The notes: generated by a model not told the origin, from the sequence alone. A DNA stretch of 64,000 nucleotides from Sedimenticola_A sp040506895 (GCA_040506895.1 JBEVVY010000001.1:1674001-1738000), one strand, 5' to 3'. Shown: positions 23,816-33,476, counted from the stretch's first letter. A program made the numbers and translations.

Positions 23816-24418
23816 ATGAGCAGCCCGTCCGAGAACAAGCCCAGGGCACTGTTTTTGGACCGGGACGGCGTGGTCAATGTCGACAAAGACTATATTTTCA
23901 GACAGGAAGATTTCCACTTCATGGAGGGCATCTTCGAGGTCTGCCGCACCGCGCAGAATCTTGGTTACCTGCTGGTGATCATCACCAACCAGTCGGGCAT
24001 CGCCCGTGGTTACTACACCGAAAATGATTTCAATCAACTGACCGAGTGGATGCTCGGGCAGTTCCAGTCCCGGGGGATTGGGATTGCCAGGGTCTACTTC
24101 TGCCCCCATCACCCGACCCTTGGTACCTCGCGTTACAGGAAATCCTGTCGTTGCCGCAAGCCAAACCCTGGCATGCCCCTGCAGGCCATGGAGGAATTTG
24201 ATATCGACATGCAGAACTCGCTGCTGATCGGTGACAAAGCGAGAGATATCAGGGCCGGTTCCAGTGCCGGAATCGGCACCAACATACTGCTCAACCCGAC
24301 AGCCGATGAAGCAAGCCCGGCCGAGGCAGAACTGGTGATAGGATCCCTCAGCGAGTTTGTCCCATGGCTGCACAACCACACCGGCACGTCTGAACGCAAA
24401 GGGAGCACCAGCTCATGA
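23816..24418 (+). CDS. gmhB: D-glycero-D-manno-heptose 1,7-bisphosphate phosphatase-like HAD (GmhB family)
   Basis: 200 residues. HAD motif I is FLDRDGVVNVDKDY and motif II is VIITNQSGIARG. The GmhB zinc loop is CPHHP...CRCRKPNPGM, and motifs III/IV include IGDKARDIRAGSSAG. GmhB removes the C7 phosphate of heptose-1,7-bisphosphate in ADP-heptose synthesis. The same window also encodes a GmhA-like isomerase and a heptose kinase/nucleotidylyltransferase, so a complete heptose-activation set is present, although split. It overlaps the formyltransferase start by four bases (ATGA). It could instead be a histidinol-phosphatase-like HAD, but the context favours heptose. Confidence 0.82.
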   Translation: MSSPSENKPRALFLDRDGVVNVDKDYIFRQEDFHFMEGIFEVCRTAQNLGYLLVIITNQSGIARGYYTENDFNQLTEWMLGQFQSRGIGIARVYFCPHHPTLGTSRYRKSCRCRKPNPGMPLQAMEEFDIDMQNSLLIGDKARDIRAGSSAGIGTNILLNPTADEASPAEAELVIGSLSEFVPWLHNHTGTSERKGSTSS

Positions 24419-25275
24419 AACGGATCGTGATACTCACCGGAAGCGAGTTGCGACACCAGTATATGCGCAAGGCGCTGGCCCTGATTCCAGGCATCTCGGT
24501 TGCGGCGAGTTACTGTGAACAACCGGAGCAGACCATACGCCAAGTGGTAACAGACCGGAATGCCCCGAGGCTCCAGGAGGAGCTCGACCACCTGAACGAG
24601 AGGGACCGGGTGGAGAAGGACTTCTTCGGCAGCTTCTGCCAGCTCTCCCCTGACCTAAGCAACCCGGTGAAAGTCCGCAAGAACGCGATCAATGACCCGG
24701 AAGTGGCCAACCACATCATCGAAGAGCTGTCACCGGACCTGGTGATCGCTTATGGCTGCTCCATTGTCAGGGATCCCCTGCTGTCAGCCTATGACCGGCG
24801 CTTTCTCAATGTACACCTGGGCCTTTCCCCCTACTACCGGGGTGCGGGCACCAATTTCTGGCCACTCGTCAACGGCGCACCGGAGTACGTCGGTGCCACC
24901 TTCATGCACCTGGATGCAGGTATAGACACCGGCGAGATCATTCACCAGATGAGAGCCACCGTTAATCCCGGTGACGGTCCACACCAGATCGGAAACCGCC
25001 TGATTTCAGAGATTGCCCCGGTTTACGGCGCCGTGATCCGCGCCTTCGATCAACTGCCGCCGATGACACAGCCAGGCAAGTCGGACAGCGATCTCTATTA
25101 CCGCAACAAGGACTACAGCGCCGATGCGGTGACCACCCTGCGCAGCCACTTCCGCAATGGCATGGTAGACGACTATCTGCAGGATTTTGACGCCCGAACA
25201 GGCAAGGTCCCCCTGGTACACAACGCCGCGGTTGTTCATGAGCTCGAGCTGATCAAAAGCGAGCTGTCCCAATGA
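24415..25275 (+). CDS. formyltransferase-family enzyme (methionyl-tRNA/sugar formyltransferase fold)
   Basis: 286 residues with the formyl_trans_N core: FLNVHLGLSPYYRGAGTNFWP (catalytic His and the Y-R-G loop) and FMHLDAGIDTGEIIHQ (catalytic Asp region), preceded by the conserved Asn-type region VIAYGCSIV. It lacks the C-terminal tRNA-binding domain of Fmt. The sugar-formylating relatives act on amino groups of nucleotide sugars with 10-formyl-THF. It is in an overlapping operon with a GmhB-like phosphatase and a polysaccharide deacetylase, so formylation of a deacetylated amino sugar is a reasonable inference. Confidence 0.78.
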   Translation: MKRIVILTGSELRHQYMRKALALIPGISVAASYCEQPEQTIRQVVTDRNAPRLQEELDHLNERDRVEKDFFGSFCQLSPDLSNPVKVRKNAINDPEVANHIIEELSPDLVIAYGCSIVRDPLLSAYDRRFLNVHLGLSPYYRGAGTNFWPLVNGAPEYVGATFMHLDAGIDTGEIIHQMRATVNPGDGPHQIGNRLISEIAPVYGAVIRAFDQLPPMTQPGKSDSDLYYRNKDYSADAVTTLRSHFRNGMVDDYLQDFDARTGKVPLVHNAAVVHELELIKSELSQ

Positions 25276-26207
25276 GCAAGGCGGTGATGTATCACTATGT
25301 TCGTCATTCCGATCCGGACCTGCCCTTCTTCCGCTACCTCTCCCTGGACAACTTCAAGCGACAGCTGGACTGGTTTGCGGAACGCTACGGCTTTCCAACC
25401 AGGGATGAGTTTCTGCAATCCATCTCGAGCGGTAAGCCCTGGAAAGGGGTGGTACTGACGTTCGACGACGGATTTTCAGATCACTACGACCATGTGCTGC
25501 CTGCCCTGAAAGAGCGGGGACTATGGGGGTTATTCTTCGTAGCCACTGCACCGTACGGGAAGAAGAAACTTCTCGAGGTCCACAGAGTCCACATGATTCT
25601 CGGTCGTATAGGTGGCGTGCGAGCCATGGAGCTGCTCACGTCCATGCTGAAAGATGAAATGTTATCCGATGCCAGCGTGGTCGATTTCAGGAAGAAGACC
25701 TATCTCAACCAGGAGAACGATGAGACGACCAGGGAATTCAAAAGAATACTGAACTACTACGTCTCATATGACTTTCGAGAGGAGATCATCGGCCGCCTCA
25801 TGAAGAGAGTATTCGATATTGACGAGGCCGACCTGGCGCAGCAATTCTACATGACGCCAAGCCAGCTCCGGTCAATGCACGAAGGCGGAATGCTGATCGG
25901 ATCCCATGGCGCAAACCACCTGCTCTTCAGCAAACTATCGCGTACGGAACAGAACCGGGAAATCGCTGAATCAATCGAATTTCTAGAGGATGCAACAGAC
26001 CACCCGGTATCCTTCTTCTGCTACCCCTACGGAGGATTTCACTCCTTCAGCGATCTGACCGAGGAACTACTCACCGAGAACAATATCCTGGCGTCTTTCA
26101 ATGTAGAAGCACGCGACATCACAGACGAGGATCTGCAGAGCAGGCCCCAGGCGCTTCCCCGCTATGATTGCAACCAGTTCCCGTACGGAACAGCAGATCT
26201 TGGTTAA
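25272..26207 (+). CDS. polysaccharide deacetylase family (CE4/NodB) protein
   Basis: 311 residues. The NodB motifs include VVLTFDDGFSDHYDHV (TFDDG, metal and catalytic Asp), LIGSHGANHLLFSKLS (SHxxNH-type metal-site motif) and FFCYPYGGFHSFSD. There is an insertion of about 90 residues between motifs 1 and 2. There is no signal peptide, so it probably acts in the cytoplasm on an activated or lipid-linked sugar. Its ATG overlaps the formyltransferase stop (ATGA), making deacetylation followed by formylation a plausible pair. Substrate unknown. Confidence 0.82.
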   Translation: MSKAVMYHYVRHSDPDLPFFRYLSLDNFKRQLDWFAERYGFPTRDEFLQSISSGKPWKGVVLTFDDGFSDHYDHVLPALKERGLWGLFFVATAPYGKKKLLEVHRVHMILGRIGGVRAMELLTSMLKDEMLSDASVVDFRKKTYLNQENDETTREFKRILNYYVSYDFREEIIGRLMKRVFDIDEADLAQQFYMTPSQLRSMHEGGMLIGSHGANHLLFSKLSRTEQNREIAESIEFLEDATDHPVSFFCYPYGGFHSFSDLTEELLTENNILASFNVEARDITDEDLQSRPQALPRYDCNQFPYGTADLG

Positions 26208-26394
26208 CTCCCAGCTCCATCGTCCTGCGCAATTGAAACGTTTTTCACCCCACCAGCCATGGATGAAACCCATCCTTGGCAGGCCACAAGCCAATCACAC
26301 ATAAACAGAAGGTGATAAAACACGCCAACAGGATATTTACTTACCCCTCAATTCCTTTAAGCTTGATGGAAACGGTGAAAAGTCAGAGCTTTCG

Positions 26395-27783
26395 ATGCGA
26401 ATCCTACTTGTTATCTACGACAATGACTCTTACATGACATGGTTTCCCCAGGGCCCTGCATACATAGCCGCGGTACTGAGAGAGGCTGGCCATGAGATCA
26501 CCATCTACAACCAGGATGTGCATCACTGGCCTGATGATCACCTGAGAGAGTACCTGGACAGAAACCGGTTCGACGTGGTTGGAATCGGTGTAATCGCCGG
26601 CTATTACCAGTATCGAAAACTCATTGGCCTGGCCAGGGCGATCAACGATTCCAGACAGCGCCCCTATTTCATCCTTGGCGGCTTTGGGCCCTCTGCCGAC
26701 CCCAGCTACTTTCTGACGGTCACCCAGGCTGATGCAGTGGTGTGCGGTGAAGGCGAGCAGACCATGCTCGACATTGTCTCGGCGTTGGAAGACAACCGGT
26801 CAGTCAAAGGGATTGCCGGTAGCGTGATAAGAGATGGGGCAGAAATCATTCCCGGCCCCGAACGTCCCCTCATCGAAGATATCGATGCACTGCCACAACC
26901 CGCATATGACCTTTTTCCGATTGAATACTACCGCCTGCTGAGATTCCCCCATTGCGGTGCCTCGGACTTTGTGATGCCTGTGCTATCCGGCAGGGGATGC
27001 ACATTCAAATGTACGTTCTGCTATCGAATGGACAAGGGCTTCCGCGGACGCTCGAACGAAGCCATACTTGAGGAAATTGCATTTCTACAGAAAAACTATG
27101 GCATAAGCTACATCGTCTTCTCCGACGAACTCCTTATGATCTCGGAAGAGAGGACTCTCAGTATCGCTGAAGCAATCATCGCCTCCGGTCTCAAGTTCAA
27201 ATGGACCTGTAACGGTCGGTTGAACTATGCCAAGCCCCATGTACTGAAAGCGATGAAGGCATCAGGCTGTGTCTTCATCAACTACGGTATCGAGGCGATG
27301 GACGACGAGGTGCTGAAAAACATGAAGAAAGGCCTGAAGGTGGCGCAGATATACCCTGGTATAGAGGCGACCCTTGAGCAAGGCATCAGCCCCGGCTTCA
27401 ATATCATATTCGGCAATATTGGGGATACCAGGAAGACCCTTCAGAAAGGTGTCGATTTTCTATTGAAGTACGATGATGGCGCACAGTTGAGAACCATCCG
27501 GCCGGTCACACCCTACCCGGGATCCCCCCTATACCATACCGCGATCGCCCAGGGAAAACTGAAAGACTGCGAGGACTTCTACAAGAATAAGCACACGAAC
27601 TCCGATCTCCTCTCAGTCAATTTCACCGACATGAGTGACGAGGAGTTTCACGAGGCGCTGTTCGAGGCAAACTCCATGTTGCTTGAAAACTACTATGAGA
27701 AGCAGAAACAGCGATCCATCGAGACTGCACGACAGCTCTACCTGGAGAATGACAGTGGTTTCAGAGGATTCAGGCAGACCTGA
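26395..27783 (+). CDS. B12-binding-domain radical SAM protein
   Basis: 462 residues. The N-terminal cobalamin-binding-like Rossmann domain (about 1-160) starts MRILLVIYDNDSYMTWFPQG and has GIGVIAGYYQYRK and VVCGEGEQTMLDI. The radical SAM domain has the cluster motif C203-x3-C207-x2-C210 approximately (RGCTFKCTFCYRMDKGF), TCNGRLNY and FINYGIEAMDDEVLKNMKKG. A DVHHWP sequence resembles the DxHxxG cobalamin-ligand motif but lacks the final Gly. Members of this class methylate or rearrange unactivated carbons, or act in bacteriochlorophyll, lipid and antibiotic pathways. Context suggests sugar or lipid modification; the reaction is unknown. Confidence 0.8.
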   Translation: MRILLVIYDNDSYMTWFPQGPAYIAAVLREAGHEITIYNQDVHHWPDDHLREYLDRNRFDVVGIGVIAGYYQYRKLIGLARAINDSRQRPYFILGGFGPSADPSYFLTVTQADAVVCGEGEQTMLDIVSALEDNRSVKGIAGSVIRDGAEIIPGPERPLIEDIDALPQPAYDLFPIEYYRLLRFPHCGASDFVMPVLSGRGCTFKCTFCYRMDKGFRGRSNEAILEEIAFLQKNYGISYIVFSDELLMISEERTLSIAEAIIASGLKFKWTCNGRLNYAKPHVLKAMKASGCVFINYGIEAMDDEVLKNMKKGLKVAQIYPGIEATLEQGISPGFNIIFGNIGDTRKTLQKGVDFLLKYDDGAQLRTIRPVTPYPGSPLYHTAIAQGKLKDCEDFYKNKHTNSDLLSVNFTDMSDEEFHEALFEANSMLLENYYEKQKQRSIETARQLYLENDSGFRGFRQT

Positions 27784-27875
27784 CCCGTAACATTTGGCAC
27801 GACGGAATCCTTTCACTTAACAGAAAGAATAATCGACAAACAACGTTTTTAGCGAATTGCGGAACGGACTTTCCC

Positions 27876-29657
27876 ATGAAAGCAGAGTACAGATACTACT
27901 TGAATTACGATCGCGCACTGGAAGCTGCCAACAGGCACCCAGTAGAAATCGAAAAACTGGACTCGCTACCATCCATTATCTACACAAACGTCCCTCTACC
28001 AGCAGAGCATCCGATAAACCTGGTTCACGTACCACTGGACTCACTCTCCTCATTTCTTACGAACACCAATTTACCTGCACCTGATCTGCTTGATACTGAA
28101 GGGGTTATGCTGCCACCACCAATCATCAACTCTTATAGAGAACAGTTCGTTCATCATATTGATCAAGCACAACAGATAATACAGAACAGTAAATTAGATG
28201 AGAGACATAATCGTCTAATCGAGGACACCTATTTTCTTGACCGCAATGTCGCACTACTGGTCTCCCTGATGGAAAACCGGGTTTATCTTGATCACCCTGA
28301 CCAGGATGGCCTGCAAATGTGCTTTTACGATGGAGAACCATTCAACACGTCACAAAAAAATCTTATCAATGTTAAAAAGAATAATTACATTGACTACTTC
28401 ACTCACACGACATACCGCATCCCCACGAAGATTGTCTTGCAGGCACAGATCACGGAGAACAGGAAGAGCGTACTCTCTGAGCAAATGAGGGACGCTGGGA
28501 AAGTAGTTGCTGACAATAGGGACGAGTTGTTCAATCACTATCATCAACTGTGTAGAAAAAGAGACCCGGGCAGAGCCGACCCTGAAAGGCTGAGAATATT
28601 CCTACCTGCAAATCGCCTTACAAATGTCATGCAATTTGCCTCGAAGGGTTTGGCAACAGCACTTGAGAAACTTGGACACGAGGTCTTGTATTTAGTTGAG
28701 AAAAACGACATGGAACAGCTACATTTCCATGTACTTAAAGCCCATCATGACTTTAATCCGAATGTCGTTATAAACATCAATCATATTAACAACGAATGGC
28801 TCCACGAAAATACACACAACATTGTTTGGTGGCAGGATCCCATGCCCGAGTTGTTTGAAAACGATGAAGACACGTATCGAAATAACGACATAATCTTCAC
28901 TATCGATTCCAGGTGGATTGATAAGCTTCCAACATCAAAACAGAAAGAGGCATGTGTCCAGAGTTTTTGTATAGATGAAAATGTATTCCATCAAAATTAC
29001 AATACACCCAGGCAGGAAAAAATTATTTTTGTCGGATCCTCCTATAGAAGGTGGTACGAGAACAGTCCTCAATTGATTCGAATGGCATTGAACTCACTGA
29101 TCGACGAGTTCGAGTCAGGCTCTGAATTAACAAATGATCTTATTGAATTCCATGCAGATAAATACAACGTACTTGATCATGAACTGAAAAGGCATAGATT
29201 GACTTATGTTGTTCGTGACACATCAGTACGATGGATGTGTGAACAGGGAGTGAAATTTTCTGAAGTGTACGGGCGGGGATGGGAATACGACCCGACAATA
29301 AAAGAGCACTTCAGAGGAGAACTGTTGCATGGAGAGGCAGTCGCAGAAGCATACAATAACTCCGAATATGCCCTCTGCTGCATTCCGGGACATATTTATT
29401 CACAAAGACTTGCAGAGCTGACTGCCTGCGGTTGCACTCCAATAGTCTATGACTCGAGATATTCGGCTGATCCGCCTTACTTCGAAGATCAGTGCTTATA
29501 CTACACGACGAAAGAGAGTCTCATTGAACAGCTGGAGAAAAAACCCAGCTTACCACCACATACCATTTCAGATAATTATACTTATATGGCATTCGCCAAA
29601 AGAATAGTTTCGGCAATAAGCCGACACTCCGGCACAGGCTATACATCCGACCAATAG
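27876..29657 (+). CDS. CgeB-like glycosyltransferase (large)
   Basis: 593 residues. The N-terminal half is not recognised. The C-terminal half (about 235-590) resembles CgeB-type glycosyltransferases with a GT-B layout: LRIFLPANRLTNVMQFASKG, IVWWQDPMPELFENDEDTYR, an EKIIFVGSSYRRWYENSP block, and a final Rossmann part. That part ends with EVYGRGWEYDP, AYNNSEYALCCIPGHIYSQR and AELTACGCTPIVYDSR, which is typical of the nucleotide-sugar site. The base composition is more A+T-rich than in the upstream genes. Its 3' end overlaps that of the convergent radical SAM gene by 19 bases, leaving no terminator between them. Confidence 0.7.
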   Translation: MKAEYRYYLNYDRALEAANRHPVEIEKLDSLPSIIYTNVPLPAEHPINLVHVPLDSLSSFLTNTNLPAPDLLDTEGVMLPPPIINSYREQFVHHIDQAQQIIQNSKLDERHNRLIEDTYFLDRNVALLVSLMENRVYLDHPDQDGLQMCFYDGEPFNTSQKNLINVKKNNYIDYFTHTTYRIPTKIVLQAQITENRKSVLSEQMRDAGKVVADNRDELFNHYHQLCRKRDPGRADPERLRIFLPANRLTNVMQFASKGLATALEKLGHEVLYLVEKNDMEQLHFHVLKAHHDFNPNVVININHINNEWLHENTHNIVWWQDPMPELFENDEDTYRNNDIIFTIDSRWIDKLPTSKQKEACVQSFCIDENVFHQNYNTPRQEKIIFVGSSYRRWYENSPQLIRMALNSLIDEFESGSELTNDLIEFHADKYNVLDHELKRHRLTYVVRDTSVRWMCEQGVKFSEVYGRGWEYDPTIKEHFRGELLHGEAVAEAYNNSEYALCCIPGHIYSQRLAELTACGCTPIVYDSRYSADPPYFEDQCLYYTTKESLIEQLEKKPSLPPHTISDNYTYMAFAKRIVSAISRHSGTGYTSDQ

Positions 29658-30724
29658 TCGCCAATACCACCCTTGCTTATTGCGTAATCCACAGATCTTT
29701 TTATTTTGTCATCCGTATAGTGCTTGATGGCTGTAGCTGAAAAATGATCACCGACCTCATCCAGTGACTTGTTACGGCAAAACGTACAGGACGCGCATAT
29801 GTCATTACCTGGCACCTTCACCGCGGCTTCAAACTGCTTGTAATCTTCGGAGTAAATGGCTGATTCAAGGCCATCTTGAAACATATTGGCTATACGCCTT
29901 TTCCCATAGCACGCGAACATCTCACCATCTTGGCGAACATAGATACGTTCTTTATACAGTTCACATTTGCTCTTGATTTGAGCATCTCTAACATCGAAAA
30001 GCTCGGTATCCAGATAGACCGTGGCATCCGATAATTCATCATTTAATTGTTTGATAATTAATCTGGCCCTCTCTTTTTCATATATGAGAAGTTCATTCAG
30101 AAGATCGCTATCCGGCCTCCTTAACTCCAGGAAACCTATTCTGATGCGACAAAATCCACTACCGCTCAAAAAGCGTGCCAAATCATGGAGCTCAGATAAA
30201 TTGGAACGCATCGCCACAACATTTGCTGCAAGATGAGGGGTTCTACTGCCTCTTATTTTTTTTGCTTTATTAACAAGTTCAACTGCTTTTTTAATATCCG
30301 AAAATCCTATACCGTCCCGGATCTTCTTCATGGTTCCATCGGTAAAACCATCTACAGAGATACTTAGAAGATTCAAGCCCGAGTCAACGATCCGAAGAGC
30401 ATACTCAAGTGTCCTTATTTTTTTTGCGTTAGTCTGGATGGAAACTTTTGGGCCATGATTTTCTATATGCGAAACAATCCTATCCCACTCCGGATTAATC
30501 AATGGCTCACTGCCATCACCGATATGGACTGAACTGAACAATTCCCACCCATCATGAATGTTCTCCAGGCTATTAAAACTCATAACCTGTGGAGTTACAT
30601 GCTCATCGTGAAAAGTACACATAGGGCATCTGATATTGCACCCATAGGAGATCTCCATGTGGAGCCAGAGGGAGTCCTCGACACCGATGGATTTATAAAA
30701 TTCAACCTCCCGTTTGTTCCTCAT
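29639..30724 (-). CDS. radical SAM protein with SPASM-like C-terminus
   Basis: 361 residues. The cluster motif near residues 29-36 is C-N-I-R-C-P-M-C within MEISYGCNIRCPMCTFHDEH. The barrel continues with SVHIGDGSEPLINPEWDRI, VSIQTNAKKIRTLEYALRI and LLSISVDGFTDGTMKKIRDG. C-terminal cysteines (CELY, FACYGKRRI, ICASCTFCRNKS) are spaced like an auxiliary Fe-S SPASM/twitch domain. Such enzymes oxidise or epimerise sugars, alcohols or peptide residues. Last gene of the minus-strand glycan run; it overlaps the end of the opposite glycosyltransferase gene. The A+T-rich codon use fits acquisition with its neighbours. Confidence 0.8.
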   Translation of the reverse strand: MRNKREVEFYKSIGVEDSLWLHMEISYGCNIRCPMCTFHDEHVTPQVMSFNSLENIHDGWELFSSVHIGDGSEPLINPEWDRIVSHIENHGPKVSIQTNAKKIRTLEYALRIVDSGLNLLSISVDGFTDGTMKKIRDGIGFSDIKKAVELVNKAKKIRGSRTPHLAANVVAMRSNLSELHDLARFLSGSGFCRIRIGFLELRRPDSDLLNELLIYEKERARLIIKQLNDELSDATVYLDTELFDVRDAQIKSKCELYKERIYVRQDGEMFACYGKRRIANMFQDGLESAIYSEDYKQFEAAVKVPGNDICASCTFCRNKSLDEVGDHFSATAIKHYTDDKIKRSVDYAISKGGIGDYWSDV

Positions 30725-30800
30725 AAATTATCCACCAATAACAAATAGTCCAATCTGCAATACGCCAATTCAGATCAAAAAAATCATGTATCAATAATAA

Positions 30801-32129
30801 CTATCCACGTCCATTGGAATGAAGCAGCTCATTAATTCCTGGCAACCAGTTTTCTATGCAGAAAAGTTTTTGGCTCGCTTCAACATTTGAAAGTAACACG
30901 TTGTAATCTACATCATTCAAATAACGAGGAAGATCTAGGAGTTCAGTATTATCCAACGCCACACCCAGACCATGCTGCTCTACCAGGGAAGCCATATACT
31001 TCAACTCTGCACTTACAATTACAGGCAACCCGGCAAAAAGATACGTAAACAGCTTACTTGCAGAGGCAGTCTCGACATGATCTTTACCGACCACTAGATT
31101 TTCTGTTTCATTGAACAGAACAAGGCCATAATCGTATGAACCACTGAGCCGCGTTATAAGATTCTTTACTGGTAGACGCGGATAAATTCTGAGATTTTTA
31201 TTGACCCTCTCCTCCGACAGATATTCTGAAAATTGTGTCTTGTAATGCTGCTCATCTCTGCTGTATGAACAGAATATATCGACACCATAGCCTGACATGA
31301 TGAACTGCTTGAATATCGGCAACAGGTACATGTCACCGAATATTGCTGGAAGATAATCTGAATTTTTTACTTGCCCGGCATAGACGAGTCGCGTTCTTGG
31401 ATGAACCTGATCGTTCACAGGTTTTTGTGCAAAACTGAGAGGGGGTGCAGGCATTATCTGAAGCGTTTCAGAAATGGAATCCTGCAGAATTCCATTAACG
31501 ACTGGGCCACCGTTTTTGTATACGACACCATCAATGAACGACAGCATGAACTTTTCAAAATATCTTATTAAATCAATTTCCGAATTGATAAATACACCCG
31601 CTTCGACAAATACCTCCTCTTTGCCGACTGGGATGAAAAAGGTGAACAAATCGTATAGTTCCTGCACAACCTTTATACTTGGATTAATTCCTTTGAACAG
31701 ACTACCAAGGAAACTCCATTTTGAATGTGCCTGGACATATACTGATATATCCTTGATATTCTGTATTACATAACACAGATCGCCCAACGAGCCATTACAA
31801 CAGAATGAGCGATCACCTCTTTCATCTTCAGTGTAATTATTTAAATAGACAGTATAGGCTGCGGAATAATTTTGCTCATAAAGGGCATCTCGAATATATT
31901 GTAACGTCGGTATATTTCCATCATGCAGCCCAATAAAAAGTACTACTTTACCGACGCTCGCCTCGCTGTTTATCTTGTCGACGAAGTCATGCAGATCATT
32001 CACCTGAGCCTGAGAAGCGACACGCTGACTCCAGTTTTTCCGAATAAAACGAAGCAATTCTTTCCTGATTGGAGCATCATTGACAAACTCCAAATCCGGA
32101 AGCTTATTGTCGTTTGAATCGTTTCGCAT
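30801..32129 (-). CDS. glycosyltransferase, GT-B fold (GT4-like)
   Basis: About 442 residues from ATG 32129. A longer frame to a GTG at 32216 would overlap the upstream radical SAM gene by 62 bases, and neither start has a good ribosome site. The N-terminal half starts with VGKVVLFIGLHDGNIPTLQY. The C-terminal half has RTRLVYAGQVKNSDYLPAIF, DVFCSYSRD-like text and IYPRLPVKNLITRLSGSYDYG, then HVETASASKLFTYLFAGLPVIV with the acidic/Ser region that contacts the nucleotide in GT4-like enzymes. The acceptor is unknown. It lies in the A+T-rich minus-strand run between two radical SAM genes. Confidence 0.7.
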   Translation of the reverse strand: MRNDSNDNKLPDLEFVNDAPIRKELLRFIRKNWSQRVASQAQVNDLHDFVDKINSEASVGKVVLFIGLHDGNIPTLQYIRDALYEQNYSAAYTVYLNNYTEDERGDRSFCCNGSLGDLCYVIQNIKDISVYVQAHSKWSFLGSLFKGINPSIKVVQELYDLFTFFIPVGKEEVFVEAGVFINSEIDLIRYFEKFMLSFIDGVVYKNGGPVVNGILQDSISETLQIMPAPPLSFAQKPVNDQVHPRTRLVYAGQVKNSDYLPAIFGDMYLLPIFKQFIMSGYGVDIFCSYSRDEQHYKTQFSEYLSEERVNKNLRIYPRLPVKNLITRLSGSYDYGLVLFNETENLVVGKDHVETASASKLFTYLFAGLPVIVSAELKYMASLVEQHGLGVALDNTELLDLPRYLNDVDYNVLLSNVEASQKLFCIENWLPGINELLHSNGRG

Positions 32130-32154
32130 AAGTGATATTGGATTGAAAGACTCT

Positions 32155-33441
32155 TTACTTGAAGTAATCGATATATGATTCAATACAAGCCTGAAGTTCC
32201 TCCTCTTCTCCAACACTGCGATGACTCGGAATCACGTAATCCTTTGCTGGATTCCTTGCAAAATCATCCCAGAAATCATCCTTGAACACACCGTCATTCA
32301 ATAATTGATAATAAAAATCCGTATCAGATAACGGAGTCAATACATTGAAATATGGGATATCTATTCCAAGATCCCTGATCTTTTCAGGAAGTTTTTCCCT
32401 ATACTCAGTAGTCTCCCCAGGCGCTCCCATAATAAAATATGCGATCATCATCAAATCGTGCTTATTACAGCTTTCACAGAATTTCTCAACATGGTTGAGC
32501 CTTTGTGATTTTCTGAAAAACTCGAGAACACCATCATCCAAATGCTCAATCCCGACATGGAATCTACTACATCCAGCACTTGCAAGTGATTCAATCACAT
32601 CGTCATGGACTTCGACGATTCCACGGACGCTCCAATCGATGAACACCTCTGACTTTTCAAGCAATTTACTAAATGACCTGACCCTGTCGCGCCGTATATT
32701 GAAAGCATCATCAAGAATATGAATAGAAGTAGCTCCAAGCTCTTCAACCTGCCTGAATTCTTCAAGTATTCGTTGTGGCGATTTGGTGATGTATTTCTTT
32801 TGCTGTACATCACAATAATTACAGCGCAAAGGGCAACCTTTAGAACTGAACAGCGGGAGTCGCAGCTCACCTGCATCGAACAAAAGTCCTTCTCGTTTTT
32901 CTATTTTATAATCATCCAGATTGGATAGCTCACGCGCAGGCAAAGGAATTGTATTTAAATCAGTTGGCTGCCCAAAATATATACCTGGCCTGCATCCATT
33001 TTTTATCCACTCAGAAAAAATAATTTCCGAATCGCCTACGAATACTGCATCCGCACCCTGGTCTAAGATGTATTTATGGTATTTTGTTGTATGCGGTCCA
33101 CCCACGACTTTAACCGATGCTTCGGTATTCGATAGTATTTCCGTCATGGCCCAGGCCCTATAGGTAACTACGGACAGGCCAAGGATATCCGGTTCAGTTT
33201 CATTTATTTCTTCGATTGTTTCAGCAACCGTTAGGCCACGACTCGAAGCATCAATTATGCTCACCTCGTACTCATGCAAATTTGCCGAGAGGCTTAATAG
33301 ACCCAAAGGCATATATTTCACAGCACTTGGCTTGTAAAAATTGTGTGTAACCCTGTCAATCACCTCTCCCTCATATGGGCACACAACCAAAGTTATGCGT
33401 GGTGATTTCAGATTACCAAGTGGCCTGTCTCTTTTAATCAA
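32155..33441 (-). CDS. B12-binding-domain radical SAM protein
   Basis: 428 residues from a TTG start, the only start near the conserved N-terminus. The cobalamin-binding-like domain (about 15-165) has ITLVVCPYEGEV, PLGLLSLSANLHEYEVSIIDASSRG and VKVVGGPHTTKYHKYIL. The expected DxHxxG ligand motif reads DASSRG, so cobalamin may not be His-ligated. The radical SAM part has CPLRCNYC near residue 207, then ATSIHILDDAFNIRRDRVRS and RFHVGIEHLDDGVLEFFRKS. Related enzymes act on hydrophobic or sugar substrates. The window carries two proteins of this class. Confidence 0.8.
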   Translation of the reverse strand: MIKRDRPLGNLKSPRITLVVCPYEGEVIDRVTHNFYKPSAVKYMPLGLLSLSANLHEYEVSIIDASSRGLTVAETIEEINETEPDILGLSVVTYRAWAMTEILSNTEASVKVVGGPHTTKYHKYILDQGADAVFVGDSEIIFSEWIKNGCRPGIYFGQPTDLNTIPLPARELSNLDDYKIEKREGLLFDAGELRLPLFSSKGCPLRCNYCDVQQKKYITKSPQRILEEFRQVEELGATSIHILDDAFNIRRDRVRSFSKLLEKSEVFIDWSVRGIVEVHDDVIESLASAGCSRFHVGIEHLDDGVLEFFRKSQRLNHVEKFCESCNKHDLMMIAYFIMGAPGETTEYREKLPEKIRDLGIDIPYFNVLTPLSDTDFYYQLLNDGVFKDDFWDDFARNPAKDYVIPSHRSVGEEEELQACIESYIDYFK

Positions 33442-33476
33442 AACAATTCCAGCCTGAATGTTCAGTCATAGTGGTT

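Noticed and set aside
27795..27810. TGGCACG, a perfect -24 half of a sigma-54 promoter, upstream of the CgeB-like gene
   Set aside because: No GC follows at the required ten-base spacing (the sequence there is AATCC), so it is not a sigma-54 promoter.
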